From assembly GCF_001305515.1 (NCBI RefSeq), contig NZ_LJYW01000001.1, positions 3,228,734-3,292,733 on the forward strand: a stretch of DNA of 64,000 nt, given 5' to 3'. Of this stretch, positions 55,035-64,000 are shown piece by piece. The notes under the pieces are model-generated. The model was not told the DNA's origin, searched no databases, and was given only the letters and a program-made list of their open reading frames with translations. The position numbers were made by a program, and so were the translations under genes. The number at the start of each line of letters is the position of its first letter. Position 1 is the first letter of the stretch. The DNA is from Prosthecodimorpha hirschii (GTDB taxonomy: Bacteria > Pseudomonadota > Alphaproteobacteria > Rhizobiales > Ancalomicrobiaceae).

Positions 55035-55312
55035 GCGCAAAATCGAAGCGAAAGGCCCGCGCCACCATCGACCGGCCGGCGAAGCCTTCATCACGTCTCG
55101 TGACCCGCGAGGTTGTCGAGGCGGATCCCGATGGCGTTCGTGTCGTCCACCACCGCGTGGTCGACACGCTCGGCCGGATGTTCGCTGCCGGCACGATCGA
55201 CGGCGACATGCTGAGCGCTGCTCGCGACTTCGCGGCTGCCTTCACGCTCGCAAGCTTTGACCGCATGCGGCCATTGAGCCAGATGTCGGACCGTGATGGA
55301 TTCCAATATTAG
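55031..55312 (+). CDS. Phage protein (DUF6456-like), 3' truncated
   Basis: 93 residues from ATG 55031 (ATGA overlap). [20 protein letters not shown] followed by [20 protein letters not shown] is like a conserved phage/prophage domain found in longer proteins. After that, the last about ten residues (MSDRDGFQY) look unrelated and AT-richer, so the gene was probably cut at about 55285 by the RHS segment. Function unknown. Confidence 0.55.
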   Translation: MSAKSKRKARATIDRPAKPSSRLVTREVVEADPDGVRVVHHRVVDTLGRMFAAGTIDGDMLSAARDFAAAFTLASFDRMRPLSQMSDRDGFQY

Positions 55313-57490
55313 GATTAAAACCTTTCGGAGGCGTAGCCGGTGCCTCCTCGAGAGTTGGCGCGAGATATCCCCTTATACCTCCGATTACTGCGCCCAAAAC
55401 TGCTCCTGCTAACCGCCCCTGCGGCACATAACCATTAGAAAACCCATATGCAGTGCCAAGCAAAGCACCCGGAAGAACCTCTGACATTCCCGCAACTTGG
55501 ACATTGTCATTAGATTTCCTCGATTTTCCAGAATCTTCTTCAGTTTCAGTACTGGAATTGCCCGTTGAATGCCCATTCGGATCACTTTTGTTGATCGGAT
55601 CATTGTCCGAATACGCGTACCGGTTCGTGCCCACGCCCGGCTTGGTCGGGTCCCAGGTGTCCGGCGAGACGAAGCGCCCGATGACCGGGTCGTAATAGCG
55701 GGCGTGCAGGTAGAGGAGACCCGTTTCCGGATCGTGGCGCTCGCCGATGAAGCCCTTGTCTTCTTCCGGGGCGGTGGGGAGGAAGTTGGTCTGGGTGCGG
55801 TCGCCGTAGGGACGGTAGGTCGAGACCTGGGCGGTGCCGCCGGTCGTGCCGTCGGTGACGGTGCGGACGGATTTCAGGTGGTCGCGGTGCAGGAAGTAGG
55901 GCTTGGCCGCCGCGCCGGTGCCGACGCGTTTCACGTCGGCGTGCGGGTATTTGGTCCACTCGAAGGCGGAGCTCCAGGTGCCGGAGGCGCAGGTCCAGCG
56001 CGTGTCGCGCTCCAGGTCGGCCCCGAAGGTCAGGGTGACGGCATCGCGGGTGCCGGTACAGCCGGGATCGGAGACGGTCTTGGCCTTGGCCAGGCGCTCG
56101 CCGTCCGGGCCGTAGGTGAAGGCGACAGTGACGCCCGCCTTGGTGATGCTGGACGGCCGGTTCTCGCCGTCCCAGACGAAGCTGCGGCCCAACCCCGATA
56201 GGGTGTTGCCGGCGGCATCGTAGCTGATCGACCGGCCGCCGACGGAGGTCGCGGCATGCGGACGCGGGGCCGTGCCCGAGGGATAGACGTAGCTGCCGAC
56301 GCTCGTCGCGCTGAGGATGTTGCCGCCATTGTCGAAGGTCCAGCTCTGGGTGAGCGTGCCGTCGTCGAGATTGGTGGCACTGGTCAGCCGGTCGAGTGTG
56401 TCGTAGCCGTAGTTCCAGTCCTCCTTGGCGATGGTGGAGCGGCCTTCCGTGATGCGTCCGCCGGGATCGCGGGTGTAGGTCTTGTCCTCGATGACGGTCG
56501 CGCCGTTGGCGACAGGACCCGGTCGAGCCAACCGCGGGCGGTCGAATAGGTGAAGTCGGTGGTGACGCCGTTGGCGTAAGTGGCGCGCAGGGTGCGGCCG
56601 GCGGCATCATAGGTGAAGTTCGCAACATGGCCGGGGATCGACAGGAGCCGGCCGGCGGCGTCGTAGGTGACGGGCGCGGCGGGCGTGCCGACCGCGTCGC
56701 CATCCGGATAGCTGTTGCCCAGCAGGCGACCGGCCACGTCGAAACGCGCCTCGATGGCGAAGTCCTCGCCCGAGGAGCCGGTGCAGGCCGTGCCGGAGGC
56801 GGGGGGTAGAGACCAGCGCTCCGAGACCTTGCGTCCGGCCGGGTCGTAGTCGTGGCAGGCGCGGGCGCCGCCATTGGGACCCGAGGTCTCCTGGCGGGTC
56901 AGCTTGCCGATATTGAAGAAGCCGGAGCGCACCTCGTCGAAGACCGACGTGGTGGTGACGGCGGCTCCGACGGTCGGCGTGACCGTCTTGGAGACGACGC
57001 GGTCGCGGCCGTCATAGGTCAGCGTCGAGACCGTGCCGCGGCTGTCGGTCTGCGCGGTCATCCGGTCGGAGGCATCGTAGGCATAGGTCCAGGTGCCGAG
57101 ATCGGGATCGATCGCCTGGACGCGGTTGCCGCGGCTGTCATAGCTGTAGGCCCAGACGGCACCGAGCGGATCGGTGATGCCGGTCAGGTGGTCGGCCACG
57201 TCAAAGGTGAAGAGGGTCGGGACCACGGTTCCCGAGAGCAGTCGATCCTGGCGGATCTGGTTCTTGAAGGCGTCGGCGTGAACCTTGGCGATATTGCCGT
57301 TCGGGTCGGTGGTCGTGACCACGAAGAGGCCGGTCGGCTCGCTCGAGATTCCGTGCGCCATGGTGGTCGCGGCGCCGTCCGGCTCGGTGATGGAGGTCGG
57401 GCGGTTGAGCTTGTCGAAGCCGAACAGGCGCGATTGGGCGGCATCGCCTTCGAAGCGGGCGAGCGTCTCGCGGCTCTTGTTGCCGCGGGC
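55300..57490 (-). pseudogene. RHS-repeat protein remnant, 5' truncated and frameshifted
   Basis: Two minus frames (57523-56384 and 56531-55242) carry YD/RHS repeats ([38 protein letters not shown]-like) and the core end marker ([20 protein letters not shown], then [17 protein letters not shown]). The change of frame is near 56510-56530. The N-terminal signal or delivery part is missing; the sequence changes at about 57490 into an SNF2 fragment on the other strand. After the core, an AT-rich tip with hydrophobic Gly-rich sequence ([16 protein letters not shown]) may be the variable toxin end. No immunity gene is seen. Confidence 0.85.
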
Positions 57491-57782
57491 GGGTGGTGTT
57501 GGCCTGACGCTTACGCGCGCCAATCACGCGATTCATCTCTCGCGCTGGTGGAACCCGGCGGTCGAGGACCAATGCACCGGTCGGGTACACCGGATTGGGC
57601 AGACCAGACCTATTACCGTCTATCTGCCGATGGCTACGCTCGGGGGTGCCCATCGCTCTTTTGATGAGAACCTCGACGCTTTGCTGACCCGCAAACGCAA
57701 ACTCATGCACGACACTCTGATGCCACCGGATGCCAACGCCGAGGCTGATCGCGACGAGTTGTTCAGGGCGACGGTACAGTGA
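57486..57782 (+). pseudogene. SNF2-family helicase C-terminal fragment
   Basis: The frame reads RAGGVGLTLTRANHAIHLSR, then WWNPAVEDQCTGRVHRIGQT and ends after a helical tail at the stop 57780-57782. These are motifs V and VI of SNF2 ATPases. Everything upstream is missing, replaced by RHS sequence on the opposite strand. It probably belonged to a gene beside the nuclease operon. Confidence 0.85.
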
Positions 57783-57825
57783 GACACGTGCCTAACATGG
57801 TATTGAAAAGTCTCAATTTGAGACG

Positions 57826-58788
57826 TCAAACTCTAACGTCTGCCGTTGAGCGAAGTTCTGCGACGATACTGGTCCGGCTGGCCTTTTCTTCGTTTGAAAA
57901 ACCATCGAAATCGGCGAGCCCGTTGAACGAGATCCCGCTGAGGCGCTCGATCGCGGCGACGCTGCGCTGATAGGTCCGGAACGCGCCAAAGGTCGCCTCG
58001 AGGTCGCGGAGTTCCTCAACCTGATCGACGATATAGGCAGTCGTCGAGGGCCGACCTGCGTCGGAGACGAAGGTGACGACCTTCCAATAAGCGAGGGGGA
58101 TTCGGACCCCTCGATAGAGCCGGTCGGTCTGCCGGAAGATGGGACCAGTGAAGACGGTGATCTTGGCATCCTGAACGCGCGCATTCTGAAGGATGTAGTC
58201 TTCCAGGCTGAGCCAAGTCTTCTGATTGAAGTTGGCGGCCTGCGGGGAGCAGTTGGTGAAATGAAACGTATCGTCGTTGGCGATGCGAGCGGTCGCATCG
58301 GTTCCCCAGACGGGGTCCTGGCGGCGCACGAGGTGGCCGCGGTCGAGGATATTGTCAGCGTAGAGATCCTCCCCGATCTGGGCTTCGTCGGGAATACGTC
58401 CGTCCAGCTGCCACTTGTCCCGCTCACGTGCGATCTCGACCGTGTGGGCGCCGTCGATGTTGACGGCCACGAACATCGCGATCCGGTGAGCCTGGCTCAT
58501 GACCACCGAGAAGTGCTGATAGTCGAGCCGTCCGTTCTCGCTGCCGGCAACCGCCAGCACGTCTTGCTTCTTCTGCCCGACGGGCGTCGGGAGCGGCACC
58601 GTGAAGCCGAGGAAGTCTTCGTGATAGCCGGTCCGACCGTCGAAGCGGGACGGCGGCGATCGCCGCGGCGACCGCCGTGCCTCGAGCGCATCCTCGATGC
58701 CGGCCTGATGGGCCTCGATCTCGACTTCGGCGGGGCCGCCGAGGCGGCTCAAGTCGGCGAGGCGGGGACGAACAGACAGATCGACCAT
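57826..58788 (-). CDS. DNA/RNA non-specific endonuclease (NucA/EndoG family), effector of the protease-STAND operon
   Basis: 320 residues from ATG 58788, chosen for GGGAG seven bases upstream; GTG 58818 is possible. The catalytic motif is DRGHLVRRQD (Asp149-His152), with FTNCSPQAANFNQKTW supplying the metal-binding Asn. No signal peptide is present, unlike secreted NucA, so it would act inside the cell. The first about 65 residues are not nuclease and end in an Arg/Ser/Pro-rich linker (ALEARRSPRRSPPSRFDGR, residues 34-52), a possible cleavage site for the protease encoded two genes upstream. Third gene of the operon, about 48 bp after the STAND gene. Confidence 0.88.
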   Translation of the reverse strand: MVDLSVRPRLADLSRLGGPAEVEIEAHQAGIEDALEARRSPRRSPPSRFDGRTGYHEDFLGFTVPLPTPVGQKKQDVLAVAGSENGRLDYQHFSVVMSQAHRIAMFVAVNIDGAHTVEIARERDKWQLDGRIPDEAQIGEDLYADNILDRGHLVRRQDPVWGTDATARIANDDTFHFTNCSPQAANFNQKTWLSLEDYILQNARVQDAKITVFTGPIFRQTDRLYRGVRIPLAYWKVVTFVSDAGRPSTTAYIVDQVEELRDLEATFGAFRTYQRSVAAIERLSGISFNGLADFDGFSNEEKASRTSIVAELRSTADVRV

Positions 58789-58836
58789 GACCGAACTCCC
58801 AGGTTTGAACGATGACACTTAAAACTGGCGATGTGC

Positions 58837-61800
58837 CTAGGACTGACTGCTCGGGGTGGCGCCCCAATCGCGCCGCAAGCCGCTGGGAACAAGATCGATC
58901 GCGTCGAAGTGCTCCAGCAGCAACTTATCGTAGACTCGTAACGCGCGCGTGACAGCCTGAAGTCGTTGCTCCATCGGCAGGGCCTCGGAGCATGTCATGA
59001 GGAAAGCCGAGAGCAAGCCATTGAGGTCGAGGACGCCGATCAACTGGGCGAGTGCAAAGTCAGCGCTTCGCGACTTCGAAATTTGATTCTGGACGACCGG
59101 CGCGGAAAAGTCCTCTGGCCAGTATAGGGCTCGGCCTTCCCAGTTTCCGATCGCATTCACCAGAGTATCGGGGCTAGCGCGGACGACATCGACCAGCGCC
59201 GTTCGGATTGGGTCATAGAGCTCCGGAGTCGGGCCTCGCAGCAGAATGCCGTATGCGGGAAGCAATGGTTCTGGAAGTCGATCACCAACTCGAGCCTCGT
59301 ACGGCAAAGCAAAACCGGCGGGATTGCTGTATCCGCGAATAGGGCGTAAAAAAGCTTCGCCTCTGTCCATGTTTCTTAGCAAAGACAGAAGATTAGAGGC
59401 GGTCAGCTTGCGCCGATCTCCGCTGCCTTGCGTGTCGAAGGCTGAGCCCAACAACTCGACGCGCAAGGACTCAGGCGGATCAAACATAACGGCTAGCGCA
59501 AATCGTGTTTTCCGTGACCCCGTTCGTTGATCAAATCCGACAGCCAGACCGACGAGTCTTGCAACGGCGACGGAGAGCTTGAAAGGTGGCGGCACAGCCG
59601 GCGTCAAACCCGTCCAGAGCGGAAGCAACTGGCGAAGCCTCGCGTCGGTAAGCGTGTTGATCGGCTGATCGCTGCTGCCCAGTTCGGCAAAGCGAGCAAC
59701 TTGCTCGAAATAGGGTGCTTGGGCGAGAAAGCTCGGCGCGCGTCCCAAGGCTACGGTGGCGATCATTAGGGCCAATGTGAAATGGCCAAATCCGGGCCCA
59801 CTGAAGCTTGCTTCAAGAGGGGCGTTGCCGATGGTGCGGCACCATGGGTCGATATCCTCCCGGTTGTTGCCGGTGGTGAGCGCCGAGATGGCCCATTTCC
59901 AGATCCAGAGCCCTTCCAGATTGTTCGTGTGGTTCCAGTTCGGCGTTAGAAAAGCCCTTTGCGCTGCTGCCGCTAGGGCGGCTACGTTCGGCCAGGCGAT
60001 AGCGCAAACGGCTTCGAAATCGGCGGCGGCGAAGCTGGTCTCAACCGCGGACGCGACCTCGGTGTCGTTGAGGATCTCGCCGAAACTGCGCAAGGCGCCG
60101 AGCGTCGGCGCTGCCGAGACGGCTTCGGCTCCAGCGCCTTGCACGTTGAGCGGCTGCTGTTCATCCACGAGACCGCGCTTGGTGCGTGAGGTGCGCCGCT
60201 CCAGTTCCGCCTGACGGCGCATGTCCCTCGGCAAGACCGCCAAGTCCTCGCTGGTCAGGGCGGAGCTCCTTCCCTTCTCCAGGATCAGCAGCGCGCGCGC
60301 CTCGGCCGGCATCGAGTGCACATCGTCGCCGGCGAGATCAAGCACCCGGCGGCGCATCAACGGATCGGCCTTGATGGTAGTCACGTCGCCCCGGAAGCAA
60401 TCGTGATAGGCGGCGCGCGCGGCAGCTTCCGGCTCAGATGCGCCTCCTTCACGATACCAGCGCGCGGCGGCGTCATGGACGGCCCGGAACCGCGCCTTGA
60501 TGGGGTGCCCGTCCGCATCCGCGGTGGAATCCGACGCAAGCATCGGCAGCATGATGCGGCGCAAGGCCGGAACGTGCCTGACGCGATCGGGCCCCGCGGG
60601 CTCGACCAGCCAGGCCGTCTTCGACAGACCGCGAAACAGGAGGCCGGCGCGTTTCCGGTCGACCTCGCCCAGGCCGCAGGGGTCGGCCAGGACCTCCTGA
60701 ATCAATTGCGACGTGATGAAGGGCAGCGCCAGTCCGGGCTGGGCCACGCGCCTGAGGTCCGATTGCGGAACGGTGACCGCCAGCCCGCCGGGATCGGTTT
60801 CCCTGTATTCCGGGACGCGATCCAGAAAGCGCTTGTAGAGGGCCTGTGTGGCGCGTTCGGCATTGAGTTGGCCGAGGCCGCCTTCTGCCAGGATGTCTTC
60901 CAGCGGCGCGTCCTTGTCTCCGGCGATGAAGCTTGCCACGAGGATAAGCACCAGGGGAAAGCGCGGGAACATTCCGGCAATCTGTCGCGCCCGCTTCTGA
61001 TTCAAAGTCGGGCCCGCCCGATCCCGGAGCAGGCGGACCGCTGCCGCCGGCTCCAGTTCCTCCACTTCGAACCACGAGTCGAACCATTGGCCGAGACGCC
61101 GGTCGTCGTCGCTGAAGGGGCGAATGCGTCCTGCCACGATCCCGCGAACCGAGCCGAACAGCGGACCATTTCGGCCGCCCAGATCGTCGAGGGAATCGAG
61201 AAAGGCGAGCACGAGGCCGAACAGTTCGCGCTCCAGGGCCTGGTCGTCCAGTCCCATGTCCGACCGAACCATGACCTCCTCGAACGTGTCCAGGACGATG
61301 ATCAGCGGTTCATGGTTGAGGTCGGACTCCGCCAGCGCCTCCTTGAGCTTGTTACGCATAGTCGCGACGACATTGAGCTGATGCGTGGCCGGCAAACGCT
61401 CCATGCTGCCATATTCGCGGAGGTACTCTTCCAGAATCCGGCGTCCTGCGACACGGACCTTGGATAGACGGTCCGCTAGGGCGGGTCGCGCCCGGGCGAT
61501 TTGCCGTGTCACTTCGGCCAGCCATTCCCGTTCGCCGCCCAAGGCGAGCGACGGGCGATCGAAATCCAGCGTCACAACGACGGAACCGGTCCAGTTGAGC
61601 CGCTTCAGGCGTCTCACCAGGTTGGCGACGAGGGCCGACTTCCCCGATCCGCCAATGCCGGTGACGAGCACAGGTCGGACGAACGACGCGTCCTTGCGGT
61701 CGCGGCTGAGCTGCCTCAGCGGTGGCTCGAACTTTCGTTCCAGGGCATAGGCGACCAGGGCTTTCGAGATCTCCGCGCGGCCGAAGAACTTGTCGCGTGG

Positions 61801-62358
61801 CGCGACATGTTCGAGGCGCGCGTCTTCGGCGCGGCGCGCCAGCTCGATCCGAGGGTTGGTGATGCCGGGGGCGGATCGGTCACCGACGGTGCGTTCGGCG
61901 AAATCGAGCGCGAGCGCCCAGTCCATCAGGCCGGCCGGATCGAGCGTTCTCAAGCGCTTCGGTGCACCGCGCGCGCCCTTGGCGAGCAAGGCGCTGCGCA
62001 GGAGGCGGCCGAACTGGTCTTTCGGATCGTCGGGCGTCTTCGACAGCATGGCGCGCAGCTTGCCGGCCTTGACCATTTCGGCCAGCGCGGCGTGGCGGGC
62101 ATCGGCATTGAGCCGCCAATGAGTCCCGTCTGCGCTGATGATTTCATCGACCGAACGGGAAAGCCGGTTGAGGGCGCGGTCGGCGAGGCGGGCGCTGCCT
62201 TCGCCCTTCTGAAGCGATTCGACCTCTTCGATCAGGTTCAGCGGATCGAAGGACCCACGCAAGGCGGCCAGCCATTTGAGCTGATCGGCGATCGATGCCG
62301 CGTCGTCCTGTGCCAAGGGCGCCGCGCCGGTGTTCAGGGCTGCCGCGTCGCTGCTCAT
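58837..62358 (-). CDS. STAND-type P-loop NTPase, middle gene of the protease-nuclease operon
   Basis: 1173 residues; its ATG overlaps the protease stop (ATGA). A helical N-terminus (1-190) precedes the NTPase: FFGRAEI entry motif, Walker A VTGIGGSGKSALVANL (about 232-247) and Walker B LIIVLDTFEE (352-361). A winged-helix-like part and long helical C-terminus follow (about 600-1173), which would be the sensor. No effector domain is fused to it; protease and nuclease are encoded separately on either side. The pattern is that of a signal-transducing NTPase that senses infection and activates effectors. Confidence 0.85.
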   Translation of the reverse strand: MSSDAAALNTGAAPLAQDDAASIADQLKWLAALRGSFDPLNLIEEVESLQKGEGSARLADRALNRLSRSVDEIISADGTHWRLNADARHAALAEMVKAGKLRAMLSKTPDDPKDQFGRLLRSALLAKGARGAPKRLRTLDPAGLMDWALALDFAERTVGDRSAPGITNPRIELARRAEDARLEHVAPRDKFFGRAEISKALVAYALERKFEPPLRQLSRDRKDASFVRPVLVTGIGGSGKSALVANLVRRLKRLNWTGSVVVTLDFDRPSLALGGEREWLAEVTRQIARARPALADRLSKVRVAGRRILEEYLREYGSMERLPATHQLNVVATMRNKLKEALAESDLNHEPLIIVLDTFEEVMVRSDMGLDDQALERELFGLVLAFLDSLDDLGGRNGPLFGSVRGIVAGRIRPFSDDDRRLGQWFDSWFEVEELEPAAAVRLLRDRAGPTLNQKRARQIAGMFPRFPLVLILVASFIAGDKDAPLEDILAEGGLGQLNAERATQALYKRFLDRVPEYRETDPGGLAVTVPQSDLRRVAQPGLALPFITSQLIQEVLADPCGLGEVDRKRAGLLFRGLSKTAWLVEPAGPDRVRHVPALRRIMLPMLASDSTADADGHPIKARFRAVHDAAARWYREGGASEPEAAARAAYHDCFRGDVTTIKADPLMRRRVLDLAGDDVHSMPAEARALLILEKGRSSALTSEDLAVLPRDMRRQAELERRTSRTKRGLVDEQQPLNVQGAGAEAVSAAPTLGALRSFGEILNDTEVASAVETSFAAADFEAVCAIAWPNVAALAAAAQRAFLTPNWNHTNNLEGLWIWKWAISALTTGNNREDIDPWCRTIGNAPLEASFSGPGFGHFTLALMIATVALGRAPSFLAQAPYFEQVARFAELGSSDQPINTLTDARLRQLLPLWTGLTPAVPPPFKLSVAVARLVGLAVGFDQRTGSRKTRFALAVMFDPPESLRVELLGSAFDTQGSGDRRKLTASNLLSLLRNMDRGEAFLRPIRGYSNPAGFALPYEARVGDRLPEPLLPAYGILLRGPTPELYDPIRTALVDVVRASPDTLVNAIGNWEGRALYWPEDFSAPVVQNQISKSRSADFALAQLIGVLDLNGLLSAFLMTCSEALPMEQRLQAVTRALRVYDKLLLEHFDAIDLVPSGLRRDWGATPSSQS

Positions 62359-63995
62359 GGCGAAAACTCCGGCTCGACATCGGATGAGATCATGTCGGCG
62401 ACGGCGACGCTCGGGCTTTCGGGCGTGCGACGGCAGGATGCCGAGACGAGGGCACCGGCGAAGACTCGGGTCATTTCTGGCGACGGATCGTCGAGCCGAC
62501 GCCGCAGCCAGGATTCGACGTCCTTCTTATCGAGATGGGAGGCGAGCTGTTCCTCCCATTTGGCCTCTGGATCGATGCCGCGCAGGGCCGCTAGGTCGGG
62601 ATCGGTGACGCCGATCAAGACGAGGCGCAGGTGCGGGTGCACGGCAATCTCGCGATAGAGCTGCTCGAGAAACGCCTGTGTCGACGTATCGGGCACGTTG
62701 AACTTTTCCAGATCGTCGATGACGAGCCAGAACACGCCGTTGCCTGCTTCACGGATGAAGAGATCCCGAACGGCACCGGCGCTGGGATTGACTTGGTCGA
62801 TAAGTTCCGTCGAGCTGTTTTGGGCCGGCCCCGCGGCCGCCGGGGCGGGCGCTGGCACGCTCGTGGCCCCTTTCCCCACACCGACGGCGTCAATCAGCGC
62901 CCGAGCCGTCGTCGCAGCGTCGTTCCGGAAGCGCTCGGCACTGACGCAGACGACGCGATGCTCGGCGGGCGGAAGCAGCGCTTCGAGAATGCGCGCGGTG
63001 AAACTCTTGCCCACTCTGGAGAGGACGCGTCGGTCCGCCTGGCTGAATCCCGGCCGAACGATGATGATGCGGACCTTGCCGTCCCGGGCCCGGAGAATGG
63101 AATCCTGAAGGACCAGTCGCCCGATCAGCGGCTTGGCTTCGAGCAGTCCGAGGCTGTTGCGCCCGGTGACATAGGTCGGGAGCTTGCGTTCGCCCATCCG
63201 GGCAAGGATCGCGCCCATGGCGACCGCGACGACGCGCTCGATCGGGATGGCCGCGTTGATCTCGGCGGTCTTAAGCGGCCGTCCGGCGTCGTCATGTTCC
63301 GACGCAATCGGAAAGTAGCGCAAGCCCGCCTGATGCAGCGCGACCGGCTGCATGTCCCAGTTCAAAACCAACCCGCCGGACGACCCGCCAATGGTGTTGG
63401 CGTCGTGCAGGACCCGCGCATCGAACCCGGCCGGCAAGTTGAACGCCTGTCTGATAGGCGGCGTCGCGCCAAGCGTGCCGGTCGACAGCCGCATCATGAA
63501 AGTGCCGGGGTGGTGGAAGACCAGGATGCGGCCATTGAGGGGAGGCAGTGGCATTTCCACGATATTGTAGAAGCCTCGCTCGTATCCGACGGCGCGATCT
63601 AGTTCGATGACGGCGAAGTCATCGAATCCCGCCAAGTCTTTCGGGTCGTTTGGCCAGCCGGGCTGGCCTTCATGGGCGCCATGCTCGCTCGGATGCGCCG
63701 GGCTGGCGCACACCAGCCAGTCTCGCGAGGCTCGAATGCTCGTCGGCCCGCCTTGGCTGTCGCTCGGGCCGGCCGTGAAGTCGAAGTCGACGGAGAGTTT
63801 AGTGTCGCTGCCGGGTGTCGCCTCGAAGGCGCCGGCAGGAACCGCCGGCCCGGCTCGTGTGGCCAGCAAGCTCTGGACGACGTGCCAATTGGTCAAGACA
63901 AGACGCGGGCCGATCAGAAATCCGCTTCCCGTGATGCGGTTGCCGGGACCTGCCTGAACGACGATGCGGCAGCATCGACGCCGCGCGATCATCAT
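62355..63995 (-). CDS. Trypsin-like serine protease with C-terminal NTPase-like (iSTAND-type) domain
   Basis: 546 residues from ATG 63995; upstream sequence lies outside the window, so the start could be further out. The catalytic triad is clear: LTNWHVV (His38), GFDDFAVIELD (Asp125 or 126) and TIGGSSGGLV (Ser206). No signal peptide, so it is cytoplasmic. The C-terminal half (about 330-520) has a Walker-B-like strand (FWLVIDDLEKF) and VLIGVTDPD but no normal P-loop, like inactive STAND modules. Start-stop overlap with the NTPase gene shows coupled translation. The S1-pocket position is Asn rather than Asp, so Arg/Lys specificity is not assured. Confidence 0.85.
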   Translation of the reverse strand: MMIARRRCCRIVVQAGPGNRITGSGFLIGPRLVLTNWHVVQSLLATRAGPAVPAGAFEATPGSDTKLSVDFDFTAGPSDSQGGPTSIRASRDWLVCASPAHPSEHGAHEGQPGWPNDPKDLAGFDDFAVIELDRAVGYERGFYNIVEMPLPPLNGRILVFHHPGTFMMRLSTGTLGATPPIRQAFNLPAGFDARVLHDANTIGGSSGGLVLNWDMQPVALHQAGLRYFPIASEHDDAGRPLKTAEINAAIPIERVVAVAMGAILARMGERKLPTYVTGRNSLGLLEAKPLIGRLVLQDSILRARDGKVRIIIVRPGFSQADRRVLSRVGKSFTARILEALLPPAEHRVVCVSAERFRNDAATTARALIDAVGVGKGATSVPAPAPAAAGPAQNSSTELIDQVNPSAGAVRDLFIREAGNGVFWLVIDDLEKFNVPDTSTQAFLEQLYREIAVHPHLRLVLIGVTDPDLAALRGIDPEAKWEEQLASHLDKKDVESWLRRRLDDPSPEMTRVFAGALVSASCRRTPESPSVAVADMISSDVEPEFSP

Positions 63996-64000
63996 GCCCT

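Noticed and set aside
60316-61467. 383-residue plus-strand frame opposite the STAND NTPase
   Set aside because: Antisense shadow of a gene with clear Walker motifs.
1-64000. tRNA or rRNA genes
   Set aside because: No cloverleaf with a T-loop consensus or rRNA-like stretch was recognised by eye; tRNAscan-SE and barrnap would settle it.

Overview
The window is GC-rich chromosomal DNA of an alphaproteobacterium. This is inferred from a MucR/Ros-type regulator, RepB/ParB-type partition proteins, DUF2924-recombinase modules and codon use; I cannot name the species. Almost nothing here is housekeeping DNA. It is an accessory region where prophage pieces, insertion-sequence scars and several defence-type systems are packed together. 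No rRNA, tRNA or CRISPR array was recognised.

Region by region. (1) 1-2008: end of a contractile-tail prophage (tail protein D), endolysin, nested Rz/Rz1-like spanins, small membrane protein and a strong terminator. (2) 2190-6058: a translationally coupled serine recombinase, ParB and RepB-like operon with a divergent small gene. (3) 6657-7552: IS21 istA scar and a MucR-family gene. (4) 7914-11158: AT-richer BLUF photoreceptor gene facing a membrane PAS-GGDEF-EAL protein. (5) 11257-12539: transposase scars. (6) 13095-16811: exported WD40-caspase protein. (7) 16880-18259: IS3 and IS30 scars and a second, broken spanin pair. (8) 18262-34220: a class 1 DISARM operon (drmD, drmMI, drmA, drmB, drmC) preceded by an HTH gene, a C5-cytosine methyltransferase and Vsr; drmMI is broken by a 244-bp tandem duplication and a 1-nt frameshift. 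(9) 34459-43072: an unknown gene, a 1763-residue nucleoside-phosphorylase/P-loop NTPase protein, and a small membrane-protein gene split by an intact IS5-family element. (10) 43844-48413: a compact unrecognised cluster (BpsA-like enzyme, two homologous proteins of unknown family, PIN-like protein, ImmA/IrrE peptidase, P-loop kinase-like protein). (11) 48636-51612: a DUF2924/recombinase module abutting a vapE remnant. (12) 51646-54151: IS3 scar, hipBA with three regularly spaced operators, and a field of GTCACCAACC repeats. (13) 54289-55312: phage RuvC-like gene and two small coupled genes. (14) 55300-57782: RHS and SNF2 gene remnants. (15) 57826-63995: a coupled operon of trypsin-like protease, STAND NTPase and EndoG/NucA nuclease that runs to the window edge.

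How the parts may work together. DISARM would restrict incoming DNA, with the 5mC methyltransferase and Vsr as a possible second self-marking pair. The phosphorylase-NTPase, the protease-STAND-nuclease operon, the caspase protein and the 43.8-48.4 kb cluster have the architecture of sensor/effector immune systems. The last cluster and the protease-STAND-nuclease operon are the best candidates for little-described systems.
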